Shown piece after piece: positions 53,606 through 63,070 of a DNA stretch of 64,000 bases. The notes beneath the pieces are model-generated. The model was not told where the DNA came from. It was given only the letters and a program-made list of their open reading frames with translations, and made no database searches. The stretch spans positions 1 through 64,000 of the forward strand of contig CALUGW010000011.1 in NCBI GenBank assembly GCA_944320305.1. The letters are read 5' to 3'. Both the position numbers and the translations under genes were made by a program. The DNA is from an uncultured Prevotella sp. GTDB taxonomy: Bacteria; Bacteroidota; Bacteroidia; Bacteroidales; Bacteroidaceae. The first letter of the stretch is position 1. Every line of letters begins with the position of its first letter.

Positions 53606-53958
53606 ATTTAACACTTCCGGTTTTGCCGAAATAGAAAAATCCAAGCCTCCGGGAGTCTGTTTCCGCGCCGTTTTTGCCGTCCGGAAATGCGATATGGGCC
53701 ATATCGCGATGCAAGAAAGGCCATGTTGCATTGCGAAATGGCCTATATCGCATTGCGTTTAAGGCCGTTTTGCAGGCCGTTTTCGGCCAAATGATATGGT
53801 TTTGGGGCGGTTTTTATGGCTTTCCGGGGCTGGATCTATTGCACACCAAGGCTTATAAGATTTATAAGTCCTGTAGAATCAATAAGTTACGGTTGCACAC
53901 GCGAGAATGGCGTATTTGCCTCCTTGCGGGCGTCATGTTGTGGATTCGCGGAAAATGA
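53606..53958 (+). repeat. Composite non-coding element E (diverged copy)
   Basis: Left motif TTAACACTTC from 53608, exactly 76 bases before the array as in C and F. Array of five 22-base units (53684-53793; starts 53684, 53706, 53728, 53750, 53772), then 44 bases instead of 12. Next are ATTGCACAC (53838-53846), a 45-base core of 9-mers (53847-53891) and GTTGCACAC (53892-53900). GGCGTATTTGC is kept (53909-53919), but the partner arm of the last hairpin is not. It fills most of the 775-base gap between pgk and the HxlR gene; the remaining DNA shows nothing recognisable. Confidence 0.8.
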
Positions 53959-54082
53959 GAGCCGGAGCTATACTGATGTTTAACACTTTTCACATTTGTT
54001 GTGCTTCGGCCTGTCTGTGCGTTTTGGATAGTTCCCAAACCATCATCAGCCCGCATCGCACAGCGTCGGCATCGGTGCGTTT

Positions 54083-54460
54083 TCATTGCTTTTTGCAGGC
54101 TTTTTTCCTGTCTTTTATGATAGCGTCCATGTTTTCCGCCGCCCATCCTATCAGTGCGTTTATATGAGGAAGCAAAGAATGGGCCCGCTCGGTCAGCGCG
54201 TATTCCACTCTTGGGGGAACTTCGGGATAGACTGTACGGGTAACGTAGCCGTCGTCTTCCAGTGTCCTTAAAGTGACCGTCAGCATTTTCTGCGATATGT
54301 CAGGAATCTCGCGCTGCAGCTCTTTGAAGCGTGTTGTCTTCTTGTCTGCCTTGTTTAGTGTATAGATGACCAAAAGCGACCATTTGTCACAGAGTTTTGC
54401 CAGAATGTTCCGTATCGGACACTGCGGAAACAAGGCGTTTTCTATTGTTGTTCTGTCCAT
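54083..54460 (-). CDS. HxlR-family winged-helix transcriptional regulator
   Basis: 125 aa. The DUF24/HxlR pattern is complete: CPIRNILAKLCDKWSLLVIYTLNK, then RFKELQREIPDISQKMLTVTLRTLEDDGYVTRTVYPEVPPRVEYALTERAHSLLPHI, with the family's conserved Cys near the start (NALFPQCPI). The ATG at 54460 was chosen because the promoter lies at 54487-54518, inside the longer open frame. It is divergent from the MBL-like gene, which it probably controls in response to redox or electrophile stress. Confidence 0.9.
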   Translation of the reverse strand: MDRTTIENALFPQCPIRNILAKLCDKWSLLVIYTLNKADKKTTRFKELQREIPDISQKMLTVTLRTLEDDGYVTRTVYPEVPPRVEYALTERAHSLLPHINALIGWAAENMDAIIKDRKKACKKQ

Positions 54461-54486
54461 AATATAGTGAATTTCAGTTCGCTCTA

Positions 54487-54518
54487 CAAAAGTAAGCAAT
54501 TTTCTATGAAGCAGCAAA
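54487..54518 (-). promoter_or_regulatory. Consensus promoter of the HxlR gene
   Basis: Minus-strand TTTG (54515-54518), 20 bases, TACTTTTG (54487-54494): full consensus, 27 bases before the ATG. Confidence 0.75.
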
Positions 54519-54607
54519 AAAAACTTTTTTGAAAAATATTTTGACCGTAAGTGGCTCATGCCCAGCAATGGTTACTTCCGCGTAAGTATCTGATGTCCAG
54601 GTGCCTA

Positions 54608-54639
54608 CTTGCGTGGCTCAAAAACTCTTCTTAATTTTG
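54608..54639 (+). promoter_or_regulatory. Promoter of the MBL-like gene
   Basis: CTTG (54608-54611), 20 bases, TAATTTTG (54632-54639). The start codon is 72 bases downstream. Confidence 0.6.
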
Positions 54640-54710
54640 CAACGCAAAAGAAACAAGGACACTTAAGGTAAGCAACAAACAATAAGCACTCAATTAAAAA
54701 ATTGGAAACG

Positions 54711-55543
54711 ATGAAAAAGGTATTATTCATTTTGTTCAATCTCTTAACAATTACAGCTATGGCACAGACAAAAGGACGTTTCGAGGTGCACGATCTCGGC
54801 AATTGCAAACTGCACATTTATTACACCAATGACGCGCTGGGCGACGCGAGCTACATCGTGGAGGGCAAAGACGCCCTCGTTACAATGGAGCAGCCGCTGT
54901 TCAAGGACAACGTGTCGGAATTTGACAATTATCTCTCAAAGCTGGGAAAGCCCGTTGAGAAGCGCGTCACGGACTATCATGTGGGGGCACCGGAAGCCAC
55001 GATGTGGTGATGGCAGAGGGAATGCCTGAATTTACCAAGGGCGAGGTGTATGGAGGAATGATGGCGGGTTTTGCGCAGGCGTTTGGCGGCGCGCTGACAG
55101 ACATGCCCACAGGCAAGGCGGCAGAGGTGGCTTTCGGCTCAACGCAGACGTGGGCCGGAGTGACTTTCGAGTTCCGTCGCGGCGCGGCTTCTGACTTTCC
55201 CGGCGCAAGCATCTTGATAGGAGGAAAGGCTTATTATACCCATTGGACTCCGGCAAAGGCGCACGTAAGCCACTTGCAGATATCCTCTCCGGGCGCCATC
55301 GACGCAGAGATTGCGGAAGCGAAAAGCTCATTGGCTTCGGGCGCGGCGCTGTTCATCGGCGGACACGGCGGTGCGGCAAAGCGTGATGATGTGGAGTTCA
55401 AGATTGCTTACTTGGAAAAAATGAAAGCGCTGCTCAAGGCCAACAGTACGGCGCAGGCATTCGTGGCCGCCATGAGGCAAGCCTGGGCGGGCCTGCCGGG
55501 AGAGGCCGGGCTGGAGGCTCTGGGCAAGGCTTTGTATAAATAA
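54711..55543 (+). pseudogene. Frameshifted secreted metallo-beta-lactamase-fold-like protein
   Basis: Two adjacent open frames join into one protein if a single base is restored near the G run at 54983-54987. Frame 1 (54711-55010) has a signal peptide (MKKVLFILFNLLTITAMAQ) and the start of an MBL-like fold (DASYIVEGKDALVTMEQPL). Frame 2 continues from VVMAEGMPEFTKGE to LGKALYK. The usual HxHxDH zinc motif is replaced by a sequence like YHVGGTGSHDVV, so even the repaired protein may not bind zinc. Divergent from an HxlR regulator and followed by a good terminator. The lesion may be a true mutation, slippage or a sequencing error. Confidence 0.7.
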
Positions 55544-55561
55544 GGCACGACAGGCAATTGC

Positions 55562-55604
55562 GCTTCGGACGGTTCTGGGGTCTTATACCGTCCGAAGCCT
55601 TTTT
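55562..55604 (+). terminator. Terminator of the MBL-like gene
   Basis: GCTTCGGACGGT (55562-55573) pairs with ACCGTCCGAAGC (55587-55598); CTTTTT follows. Confidence 0.9.
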
Positions 55605-55633
55605 GAATAATAATGTATATATGAGCTTCAATA

Positions 55634-56044
55634 ATGGAAAAGGCGTTTGATTTTTTAAGGCGGCACAGAGAAGTGGCGTTTGCCACAGTGGAACAGGACA
55701 AACCGAAAATACGGGTGTTCCAGATTATGAGGCAGGACGGTCATACGCTTTATTTTGCCACTTCGCCGCATAAGGAAGTGTATCGTCAGCTGCAAGAAAA
55801 CCCTGAGGTGGAGCTGCTTGCCATGGACGGGAATATATCCGTGCGCGCGGCAGGGCGCGCTGTGTTTGACGTTAGTGATGAGCAGGCCCGCGAAATATAT
55901 GCAGACAACCCTGTCTTGCCGCGTCTGTACGGGCAATATGCGGATTTGGCTTATTTCCGCCTGGCTGTTGTCTGGCTTGATTATTATGACCTGACACCCA
56001 CACCGCCCGTTCTTGAGCATTATGAGTGCGGCGGGCGGGATTGA
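55634..56044 (+). CDS. Pyridoxamine 5'-phosphate oxidase-like flavin-binding protein
   Basis: 136 aa split-barrel protein of the PNPOx-like group: FLRRHREVAFATVEQDKPKIRVFQIMRQDGHTLYFATSPHKEVYRQLQENPEVELLAMDG. Length and motifs fit the small FMN- or F420-binding oxidoreductases rather than true PdxH, so the substrate is unknown. It starts 30 bases after the previous terminator and ends within its own hairpin. Confidence 0.85.
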   Translation: MEKAFDFLRRHREVAFATVEQDKPKIRVFQIMRQDGHTLYFATSPHKEVYRQLQENPEVELLAMDGNISVRAAGRAVFDVSDEQAREIYADNPVLPRLYGQYADLAYFRLAVVWLDYYDLTPTPPVLEHYECGGRD

Positions 56045-56077
56045 CAAAGGTGCGGCATATGTTCCGCACCTTTGTTT
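56044..56077 (+). terminator. Terminator of the PNPOx-like gene
   Basis: A 12-base stem (56044-56055 with 56064-56075, core CAAAGGTGCGG) and a T-rich tail. Confidence 0.85.
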
Positions 56078-56091
56078 GTATGGTCTTGCGG

Positions 56092-56556
56092 ATGTGTGTT
56101 GTCAACGACAGCAACTCTGTCAGTGCAGACTTTAAGTTTGTTGTGGATGCCGATGGCGGCCTTGCCGTTGACTACACACTGCGCACCAAGGCTCAAACCA
56201 ACTATCTGCCGCTTGTCGGGCTGCAGGTTGACATGGCTTCAGAGAATACGTTTGCCTCATGGTTCGGCTACGGCCCCCACGAGACATTCCCCAACAAACG
56301 CAGGGCGGCAGTGCTCGGACTGTGGGAAGGGCGTGGCGTTTTCGGCAGCCACGATGCGCGCAAGACATTCCTGAAGAACGGAGCGGCAGAGGCAACGGCC
56401 ACTTCACAGGGCTACATCAGCCGCGACGTGTCGGCTCCCAAAGTGCTGCGCTTTGTGCCATACGTGATAGGGCGCACAGAAAAAGGACGCCTGAAAGAGC
56501 CGGAGATGCAAATTCCGTCCGTAGGAACTTATGCCGGACGGCTTATAATAAAGTGA
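56092..56556 (+). pseudogene. C-terminal remnant of a GH2 beta-galactosidase-like gene
   Basis: The open frame begins right behind a terminator, with no start signal and no catalytic domain. Its sequence resembles the small-chain domain of GH2 beta-galactosidases: DADGGLAVDYTLRTKAQTNYLPLVGLQVDM, then the family-like WFGYGPHETFPNKRRAAVLGLWEG. The final 80 residues are less typical. A full enzyme would have about 800 residues more upstream, where the PNPOx-like gene now stands; the 5' part was probably lost by deletion or rearrangement. Base composition matches its neighbours. Confidence 0.6.
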
Positions 56557-56601
56557 ACTTTGATGTAATTTTTTGTAAGTGTTATTTGGTTATTGGTAGG
56601 A

Positions 56602-56652
56602 GTTTCCCGAGACAAAGCCGCTGCGTTTGCCGGCGGCTGCGTCTCGGGAAAC
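56602..56652 (+). terminator. Large hairpin in the gap before ilvD
   Basis: GTTTCCCGAGAC (56602-56613) pairs with GTCTCGGGAAAC (56641-56652), with an inner AGCCGC/GCGGCT stem. Only a weak T stretch follows. The rest of the 381-base gap (56653-56868) is AT-rich and shows no gene; the ilvD promoter follows. Confidence 0.6.
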
Positions 56653-56868
56653 CGTTTGTTGCTCCGTCTGCATCCTGACGCATGGCAGCTTTGCCCACCC
56701 CGCGCAAGGCTTTTTTGAGATGCTGTGGCATTCTGACAATTGTTCGGTGTGATTGAATTTTCCGATTGCGAAACCGCTGATTGTTGCTGTTTTCAGTTGC
56801 ATATTGTAACCAATAATCGCTGTTTTGCTTATAAATATGCAGCGAGGCGGCATTTAATTAGGAATTTT

Positions 56869-56900
56869 TTTGCATATTAAATCAAAATGGCTTACCTTTG
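56869..56900 (+). promoter_or_regulatory. Consensus promoter of the ilvDBN operon
   Basis: TTTG (56869-56872), 20 bases, TACCTTTG (56893-56900): full consensus, 37 bases before the ATG. The leader is too short for a peptide attenuator. Confidence 0.8.
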
Positions 56901-56937
56901 CGACTAATTAACTCAAAAGTCAAAAGGACAAGTAAGC

Positions 56938-58743
56938 ATGAAGCATCAGTTGAGAAGTGCCGTGTGTACCGAAGGCCGCCGCATGGCCGGGGCGCGTGCC
57001 CTGTGGGTGGCGGCAGGCATGAAGCGCGAACAGTTCGGACGCCCCATAATAGCGATAGTGAACTCGTTCACGCAGTTTGTGCCCGGGCACACGCATCTGC
57101 ATGAGATAGGCCAGATAGTAAAAAAGGAGATAGAGGACATGGGCTGCTATGCGGCCGAGTTCAACACGATAGCCATCGACGACGGAATAGCCATGGGGCA
57201 CGACGGCATGCTTTACTCACTGCCCAGCCGCGACATCATTGCCGACTCGGTGGAGTATATGGTCAACGCCCACAAGGCGGACGCCATGATCTGCATCTCG
57301 AACTGCGACAAGGTGACGCCCGGCATGCTTATGGCGGCCATGAGGCTTAACATTCCGACCGTTTTCTGCTCGGGCGGCCCGATGGAGGCCGGACGCTGGC
57401 ACGGCGAGAACGCCGACCTGATAACCGCTATGGTGAAGGGTGCCGACCCCACTGTCACAGACGAGGAGATGGCCGAGCTTGAGGGCTGCGCCTGTCCGGG
57501 CTGCGGCAGCTGTTCGGGAATGTTCACCGCCAACTCGATGAACTCGCTCACGGAGGCGATAGGGCTGTCGTTGCCCGGCAACGGCACCATTCTTGCCACG
57601 CACAAAAACCGCATCCGGCTGTTCAAGGACGCCGCGCGGCAAATCGTGAAGAACGCGCTGGCCTATTATGAGGACGGCGACGACAGCGTGCTGCCCCGCT
57701 CGATAGCGAGCCGACAGGCCTTTCTCAACGCCATGTCGCTCGACATAGCCATGGGCGGAAGCACCAACACGGTGCTCCATCTGCTGGCCGTGACGCAGGA
57801 GGCGGGCGCTGATTTCACAATGAAAGACATCGACGCGCTGAGCCGCCGCGTGCCGTGCCTGTGCAAGCTGGCTCCGAACACGCAGAAATACAGTGTGCAG
57901 GAGTGCGGCCGTGCGGGCGGAATACTCGGCATTATGAACGAGCTTGCCAAGGCCGGGCTGGTTGACGGCTCGGTGAGGCGCGTTGACGGCTGCACGCTCG
58001 GGGAGCAGATGGCCCGCTACGACATAACCGGCGGCAGCGTTGACCCTGAGGCGGAGCGCATCTACGGCAGTGCGCCGGGGCGTAAGTTCTCCACTGTCAT
58101 GGGCAGTCAGGACGCCCGCTGGGAGTCGCTCGACACCGACAGGGCGGCCGGTTGCATCCGCGACGTGGAGCACGCCTACACAAAAGACGGCGGACTGGCG
58201 GTGCTCTTCGGCAACATCGCGCAGGACGGCTGTGTGGTGAAGACGGCAGGCGTGGACGAGAGCATCTGGCGCTTTGCCGGTCCGGCGCGCGTGTTCGACT
58301 CGCAGGAGGCTGCCTGCGACGGCATTCTGGGCGGCAAGGTGAAGAGCGGCGACTGCGTGGTCATCACTCACGAAGGCCCGAAGGGCGGTCCCGGAATGCA
58401 GGAAATGCTTTATCCTACATCTTATATTAAGAGTATGCACCTTGGGAAAGAGTGCGCACTGATTACCGACGGGCGCTTCTCCGGCGGCACAAGCGGACTC
58501 AGCATAGGCCACATCTCTCCCGAAGCCGCAGCCGGAGGCAACATCGGCAAGATTGTTGACGGCGACATAATAGAGATAGACATCCCCAACCGCAGCATCA
58601 ACGTCAGGCTTACCGACGAGGAGCTGGCCGAGCGCGGGCAGCGTCCGCTCACGCGGCAGCGCACCGTGTCGAAAGCGCTCAAGGCTTATGCGCGGAGCGT
58701 CAGCTCGGCCGACAAGGGCGGCGTGAGGATAATCGGCGATTGA
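56938..58743 (+). CDS. ilvD: Dihydroxy-acid dehydratase
   Basis: 601 aa iron-sulfur enzyme making the 2-keto acid precursors of valine and isoleucine. Expected ligands are present: Asp82, Cys123-Asp124-Lys125 in SNCDKVTPG, and Cys192 in [14 protein letters not shown]. First gene of the operon with ilvB, ilvN and a thioesterase gene; the 61 bases to ilvB hold no terminator. Confidence 0.97.
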   Translation: MKHQLRSAVCTEGRRMAGARALWVAAGMKREQFGRPIIAIVNSFTQFVPGHTHLHEIGQIVKKEIEDMGCYAAEFNTIAIDDGIAMGHDGMLYSLPSRDIIADSVEYMVNAHKADAMICISNCDKVTPGMLMAAMRLNIPTVFCSGGPMEAGRWHGENADLITAMVKGADPTVTDEEMAELEGCACPGCGSCSGMFTANSMNSLTEAIGLSLPGNGTILATHKNRIRLFKDAARQIVKNALAYYEDGDDSVLPRSIASRQAFLNAMSLDIAMGGSTNTVLHLLAVTQEAGADFTMKDIDALSRRVPCLCKLAPNTQKYSVQECGRAGGILGIMNELAKAGLVDGSVRRVDGCTLGEQMARYDITGGSVDPEAERIYGSAPGRKFSTVMGSQDARWESLDTDRAAGCIRDVEHAYTKDGGLAVLFGNIAQDGCVVKTAGVDESIWRFAGPARVFDSQEAACDGILGGKVKSGDCVVITHEGPKGGPGMQEMLYPTSYIKSMHLGKECALITDGRFSGGTSGLSIGHISPEAAAGGNIGKIVDGDIIEIDIPNRSINVRLTDEELAERGQRPLTRQRTVSKALKAYARSVSSADKGGVRIIGD

Positions 58744-58804
58744 TAAGTTACGGTCGGGGGCTGCGGCAGGCGGCATCCTGTTTTGCCAATTAAATTAAAA
58801 CGTT

Positions 58805-60517
58805 ATGCAAAAAGAGTTATTGTCAGGAGGTGAGATACTTATAAAAGCGCTGATAGCCGAGGGAGTCAAGACCGTCTTCGGCTATCCCGGCGGGTCAATC
58901 ATGCCGGTTTATGACGTGCTTTATGATTACACCAGAGGCGAGAAGAAAGCTTTCGACCACGTGCTTGTGCGCCACGAGCAGGCCGCGACGCACGCCGCCG
59001 AGGGCTATGCCCGCGTCAGCGGCGAGGTGGGGGTGTGCATTGTGACGAGCGGCCCGGGTGTCACCAACACGCTCACGGGCGTGGCCGACGCCATGCTCGA
59101 CTCCACACCGATGGTCGTCATAGCCGGCCAGGTGGGCATTGCAGCCCTTGGCACCGACGCGTTTCAGGAGGTTGACCTGGTAGGTGTGGCCCAGCCCATT
59201 TCAAAATGGAGCTATCAGATACGCCGCCCGGAGGACGTGGCCTGGGCCGTAAGCCGTGCTTTCTACATCGCGCGGTCGGGCCGTCCGGGTCCGGTAGTGC
59301 TCGATTTCCCAAAGAATGCGCAGGTAGACATGGCCGAATGGGAGCCGAAGCACGTTGACTTCGTGCGCAGTTATGTTCCTTATCCCGAGCCGGACGACCG
59401 CGCGATAGCCGAAGCCGCCGAGCTTATAAATGCCGCCGAGCGTCCGCTGGCACTGGTGGGGCAGGGCGTCGAGCTTGGAAACGCCCACAGCGAGTTGCTC
59501 GAGTTCATCGAGAAAGCGGGCGTTCCGGCCGCCAGAACGCTGCTCGGCCTGTCGGCGCTGCCCTCAGGTCATCCGCTGAATGTGGGCATGCTGGGCATGC
59601 ACGGCAACTACGCCCCCAACGTGAAAGAGCAGGAGTGCGACGTGCTGATAGCCGTCGGCATGCGTTTCAGCGACCGCGTGACAGGGCTGGTGTCGGCTTA
59701 CGCGCGCCAGGCGAAGGTGGTGCATCTCGACATAGACAAGTCGGAGATTGACAAGAACGTTAAGGCCGACGTGGCCGTGGTCGGCGACTGCAAGGTCACG
59801 CTGCCCGCCATCACCCGGCTGCTGAAGAAGAACAGCCATGCGGAATGGCTCGAATCGTTCGCTCCGGCGCGTGAGCTGGAGTATGAGAAGGTTATCCGGC
59901 CGGCCATACATCCGGCCGGCGGCCCGCTGCTCATGGGCGAGGTGGTCAACGCCGTGGCCGAGGCCACGGGCGGCGAGGCAGTGCTTGTTACCGATGTGGG
60001 GCAGAACCAGATGTTCGCCAGCCGCTACTTCAAGTTCAACCGCAAGCGTTCCATTGTCACCAGCGGCGGTCTCGGCACGATGGGCTTCGGCATTCCCGCA
60101 GCCATCGGCGCCACGTTCGGCGCCCCGGAGCGCACGGTCTGTATGTTCACCGGCGACGGAGGCTTCCAGATGAGCATCCAGGAACTGGGCACAATCATGG
60201 AGCAGCAGGCGCCGGTCAAGATGATTCTGATGAACAACAATTATCTGGGCAACGTGCGCCAGTGGCAGGATATGTTCTTCGGTGGGCGCAAGTCGTTCAC
60301 CAGCATGATGAACCCACTCTATGAAAAGGTGGCGGCAGCCTACGGTATACCGTACACACTGGTGACAGACCGCAGCCAGCTGGCGGCCGGCGTGGAGCGG
60401 ATGCTGGCCACGCCCGGGCCGTATCTGCTGGAGTGCGCGGTGAAAGAGGAGGACAACGTGCTGCCGATGACCCCGCCGGGAAAGGCTGTTGACGAGATGT
60501 TGCTTGAAATAAAATAG
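58805..60517 (+). CDS. ilvB: Acetolactate synthase large subunit
   Basis: 570 aa thiamine-diphosphate enzyme condensing pyruvate with pyruvate or 2-oxobutyrate. N-terminal VKTVFGYPGGSIMPVYD and RHEQAATHAAEGYAR (the Glu activates the cofactor), the FAD-binding middle domain, and the C-terminal cofactor motif GDGGFQMSIQELGT ... NNNYLGNVRQWQ. The small subunit gene follows after 6 bases. Confidence 0.97.
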   Translation: MQKELLSGGEILIKALIAEGVKTVFGYPGGSIMPVYDVLYDYTRGEKKAFDHVLVRHEQAATHAAEGYARVSGEVGVCIVTSGPGVTNTLTGVADAMLDSTPMVVIAGQVGIAALGTDAFQEVDLVGVAQPISKWSYQIRRPEDVAWAVSRAFYIARSGRPGPVVLDFPKNAQVDMAEWEPKHVDFVRSYVPYPEPDDRAIAEAAELINAAERPLALVGQGVELGNAHSELLEFIEKAGVPAARTLLGLSALPSGHPLNVGMLGMHGNYAPNVKEQECDVLIAVGMRFSDRVTGLVSAYARQAKVVHLDIDKSEIDKNVKADVAVVGDCKVTLPAITRLLKKNSHAEWLESFAPARELEYEKVIRPAIHPAGGPLLMGEVVNAVAEATGGEAVLVTDVGQNQMFASRYFKFNRKRSIVTSGGLGTMGFGIPAAIGATFGAPERTVCMFTGDGGFQMSIQELGTIMEQQAPVKMILMNNNYLGNVRQWQDMFFGGRKSFTSMMNPLYEKVAAAYGIPYTLVTDRSQLAAGVERMLATPGPYLLECAVKEEDNVLPMTPPGKAVDEMLLEIK

Positions 60518-60523
60518 TTTGAC

Positions 60524-61081
60524 ATGGACGAAAAGAAATTATACACACTGCTGGTTTATTCGGAGAACATAGCCGGAATACTCAACCAGATAACCGCTGT
60601 GTTCACGCGGCGGCAGGTGAACATCGAGAGTCTCAACGTGTCGGCGTCGAGCATCGAGGGGCTGCACAAGTACACGATAACGGCCTGGAGCGACGAGGAC
60701 CAGATTATAAAGATTACCAGACAGATAGAAAAGAAAATCGACGTGGTAAAGGCCACGTACTACACCGACGACGAGCTGTTCTTCCGCGAGACCGGTCTCT
60801 ACAAGCTTTCGACAGATGTTGTGCTTGCCAATCCCGACGTCTCGCGCACCATCCGCAAGCATGAGGCCAACATTGCCGAGGTGAACCCCACGTATGTCAT
60901 TGTGATGAAGCACGGCATGACGGAGGATATCCTGAGCCTCTACCGCGCTCTCGACAAGTTCGGCTGCGTGCTGCAGTACACCCGCTCGGGCCGCATCGCC
61001 GTGACCCGGAGCACACAGGAGGAGGTCAGCTCGTTCCTTGAGGAGCGCGAGAAGAGCCGTCTTGGTCTCGTTGAGCGTTGA
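60524..61081 (+). CDS. ilvN: Acetolactate synthase small (regulatory) subunit
   Basis: 185 aa. The N-terminal ACT domain (YTLLVYSENIAGILNQITAVFTRRQVNIESLNV) should bind the feedback amino acid, usually valine, and the C-terminal domain follows (GLYKLSTDVVL ... GRIAVTR). It keeps the IlvB catalytic subunit active and sensitive to feedback. The thioesterase gene follows closely. Confidence 0.95.
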   Translation: MDEKKLYTLLVYSENIAGILNQITAVFTRRQVNIESLNVSASSIEGLHKYTITAWSDEDQIIKITRQIEKKIDVVKATYYTDDELFFRETGLYKLSTDVVLANPDVSRTIRKHEANIAEVNPTYVIVMKHGMTEDILSLYRALDKFGCVLQYTRSGRIAVTRSTQEEVSSFLEEREKSRLGLVER

Positions 61082-61117
61082 CACATTTTGCAAACAGAAT
61101 TATCAGACATTGTTTTT

Positions 61118-61879
61118 ATGGACAAGACAGGCAAGTATTGTTACGTGGCGGAGCCGTTCCATTGTGACTTCTCCCACAGGCTCTTCATGTCGCAGCTGGG
61201 CAACCACCTGCTCAACGCGTCGGAGTTTCATGCCAACGAGCGCGGCTTCGGCATGGAAGTCCTCGCGCCAGAGCACAAGACATGGGTGCTGTCGAGGCTG
61301 GCTGTCGAGATGGAGGAGATGCCGAGGCAGTTCTCCGCATTCTCTGTCGAGACGTGGATTGAGTCTGCGCTGAAGACCTTCACGACCAGAAACTACCGCA
61401 TTGCCGACGCGGCGGGGCGTGCCCTTGGCTACGGCCGCAGTGTGTGGGCGCTTATAGACACGGCAACGCGCAAGCCCCTCGACGTGGCGGGCATTGTCGG
61501 CGGCGCCGTGGGCGGCTGGATAGTGCCCGATGGCGAGTGCCCCATTGAGAAAGGCTCGCGCGTGAAGATGGGGCAGGGGGCAAGCCTGGTGCGCACCATC
61601 GCCACCTGCTACAGCGACGTGGACGTGAACGGCCATGTCAATTCCGTGAAGTATATCGAGCACGTTCTCGACCTTTTCGATATCCAATGGTATGCCGCCC
61701 ACCGCCTCAAGCGGTTTGACATTGCATACGTGGCAGAGAGCCACGGGGGCGACTCTCTGTCGTTTTATCGTGAGCAGACAGCCGACGGGGTGTTCTGCGT
61801 GCGCATAACAAAGACCGGACAGGACGGCACGGAAGAAGTGGAAGTGTGCAGAAGTAAGGTTGAATTTGTAAAAATCTGA
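61118..61879 (+). CDS. Acyl-ACP thioesterase (FatA/B type)
   Basis: 253 aa with two hot-dog domains. Domain 1 begins KTGKYCYVAEPFHCDFSHRLFMSQLGNHLLNASEFHANERGFGM; domain 2 holds the catalytic motif DVNGHVNSVKYIEHVLD, with the conserved Asn and His. It releases free fatty acids from acyl carrier protein. The ATG at 61118 gives the family start; a TTG at 61088 in the same frame is an alternative. It lies between ilvN and ilvC in the branched-chain operon, a recurring Bacteroidales-like placement whose metabolic reason is not obvious. Confidence 0.9.
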   Translation: MDKTGKYCYVAEPFHCDFSHRLFMSQLGNHLLNASEFHANERGFGMEVLAPEHKTWVLSRLAVEMEEMPRQFSAFSVETWIESALKTFTTRNYRIADAAGRALGYGRSVWALIDTATRKPLDVAGIVGGAVGGWIVPDGECPIEKGSRVKMGQGASLVRTIATCYSDVDVNGHVNSVKYIEHVLDLFDIQWYAAHRLKRFDIAYVAESHGGDSLSFYREQTADGVFCVRITKTGQDGTEEVEVCRSKVEFVKI

Positions 61880-61886
61880 CGCTAAT

Positions 61887-61918
61887 TTTGGTGTTTTCGT
61901 TTTAATTTTATACTTTTG
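61887..61918 (+). promoter_or_regulatory. Consensus promoter of ilvC
   Basis: TTTG (61887-61890), 20 bases, TACTTTTG (61911-61918), 78 bases before the ATG. ilvC can therefore be expressed apart from ilvDBN. Confidence 0.78.
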
Positions 61919-61995
61919 CACACTGTAAACATACAGAACACAAATTCCAACAAAAGACCGTCCGCAGTGGCGGCCGATTAAAAACAAGTTATAAT

Positions 61996-63045
61996 ATGGC
62001 AGAAATGAATTTCGGTGGCGTGATAGAAACAGTTGTCACCAACAAGGAGTTTTCGTTGGCAAAAGCCCGTGAAGTGTTGAAAAACGAGACCATAGCCGTT
62101 ATCGGATACGGCATTCAGGGTCCCGGACAGGCCTGCAACCTGCGCGACAACGGTTTCAATGTGATTGTGGGGCAGCGTGAGGGAAAGACCTACGACAAGG
62201 CCGTCGCCGACGGATGGGTGCCGGGCAAGACCCTGTTCTCCATTGAGGAGGCCGCTGAGAAGGGCACGATAATCTGTATGCTCCTTTCCGATGCCGGACA
62301 GATACAGGTGTGGCCGAAAATCAAGAAATACCTTACGGCCGGCAAGGCACTTTATTATTCGCACGGATTCGCCATCACCTGGAACGACCGCACGGGCGTT
62401 GTGCCCCCGGCCGACGTTGATGTCATCATGGTGGCGCCAAAGGGTTCGGGCACGTCGCTGCGCACCATGTTCCTCGAGGGGCGCGGCCTGAACTGCTCTT
62501 ACGCCGTCTATCAGGACGCCACGGGCAAGGCCGAGGAGAAGACCATAGCCTTCGGCATAGGCATCGGGGCCGGATATATGTTCAAGACAACGTTCCAGCG
62601 CGAGGCCACAAGCGACCTGACCGGCGAGCGCGGCTCGCTCATGGGAGCCATCGAGGGACTGCTTGAGGCCCAGTATGAGGTGCTCCGCGAGAATGGCCAC
62701 TCACCTTCTGAGGCTTTCAACGAGACCGTGGAGGAACTCACCCAGAGCCTCATGCCGCTGTTCGCGCAGAAAGGCATGGACTGGATGTATGCCAACTGCT
62801 CCACCACGGCGCAGCGCGGCGCGCTCGACTGGGCACCCCGTTTCCGCGACGCCATCAAGCCGGTGATGGAGTGGCTCTACTATTCGGTGAAGACAGGCAA
62901 CGAGGCACAGATCTCAATCGACAGCAATTCGAAGCCCGACTATCGCGACGGACTGAACAAAGAGCTTGAGGCCATGCGCAACAAAGAGATGTGGCGGGCT
63001 GCCGAGACAGTGCGCAAACTGCGCCCAGAAAACAGCCTCGACTGA
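61996..63045 (+). CDS. ilvC: Ketol-acid reductoisomerase
   Basis: 349 aa class-I enzyme converting acetolactate or acetohydroxybutyrate to the dihydroxy acid used by IlvD. The Rossmann motif is AVIGYGIQGPGQACNLRDNGFNVIVGQREGKTYD; the all-helical domain includes TSDLTGERGSLMGAIEG (metal site Asp/Glu) and YYSVKTGNEAQ. The loop after the second strand reads GQREGK, which may influence NADH versus NADPH choice but does not settle it. It has its own promoter and is followed by composite repeat element F. Confidence 0.97.
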   Translation: MAEMNFGGVIETVVTNKEFSLAKAREVLKNETIAVIGYGIQGPGQACNLRDNGFNVIVGQREGKTYDKAVADGWVPGKTLFSIEEAAEKGTIICMLLSDAGQIQVWPKIKKYLTAGKALYYSHGFAITWNDRTGVVPPADVDVIMVAPKGSGTSLRTMFLEGRGLNCSYAVYQDATGKAEEKTIAFGIGIGAGYMFKTTFQREATSDLTGERGSLMGAIEGLLEAQYEVLRENGHSPSEAFNETVEELTQSLMPLFAQKGMDWMYANCSTTAQRGALDWAPRFRDAIKPVMEWLYYSVKTGNEAQISIDSNSKPDYRDGLNKELEAMRNKEMWRAAETVRKLRPENSLD

Positions 63046-63070
63046 TTGGCGGCAGCTCAGGCCGATACTG

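Noticed and set aside
57217..58776. 519-codon minus-strand open frame antisense to ilvD
   Set aside because: ilvD is certain from motifs. The antisense frame is a by-product of GC-rich codon usage and resembles no family I recognise.
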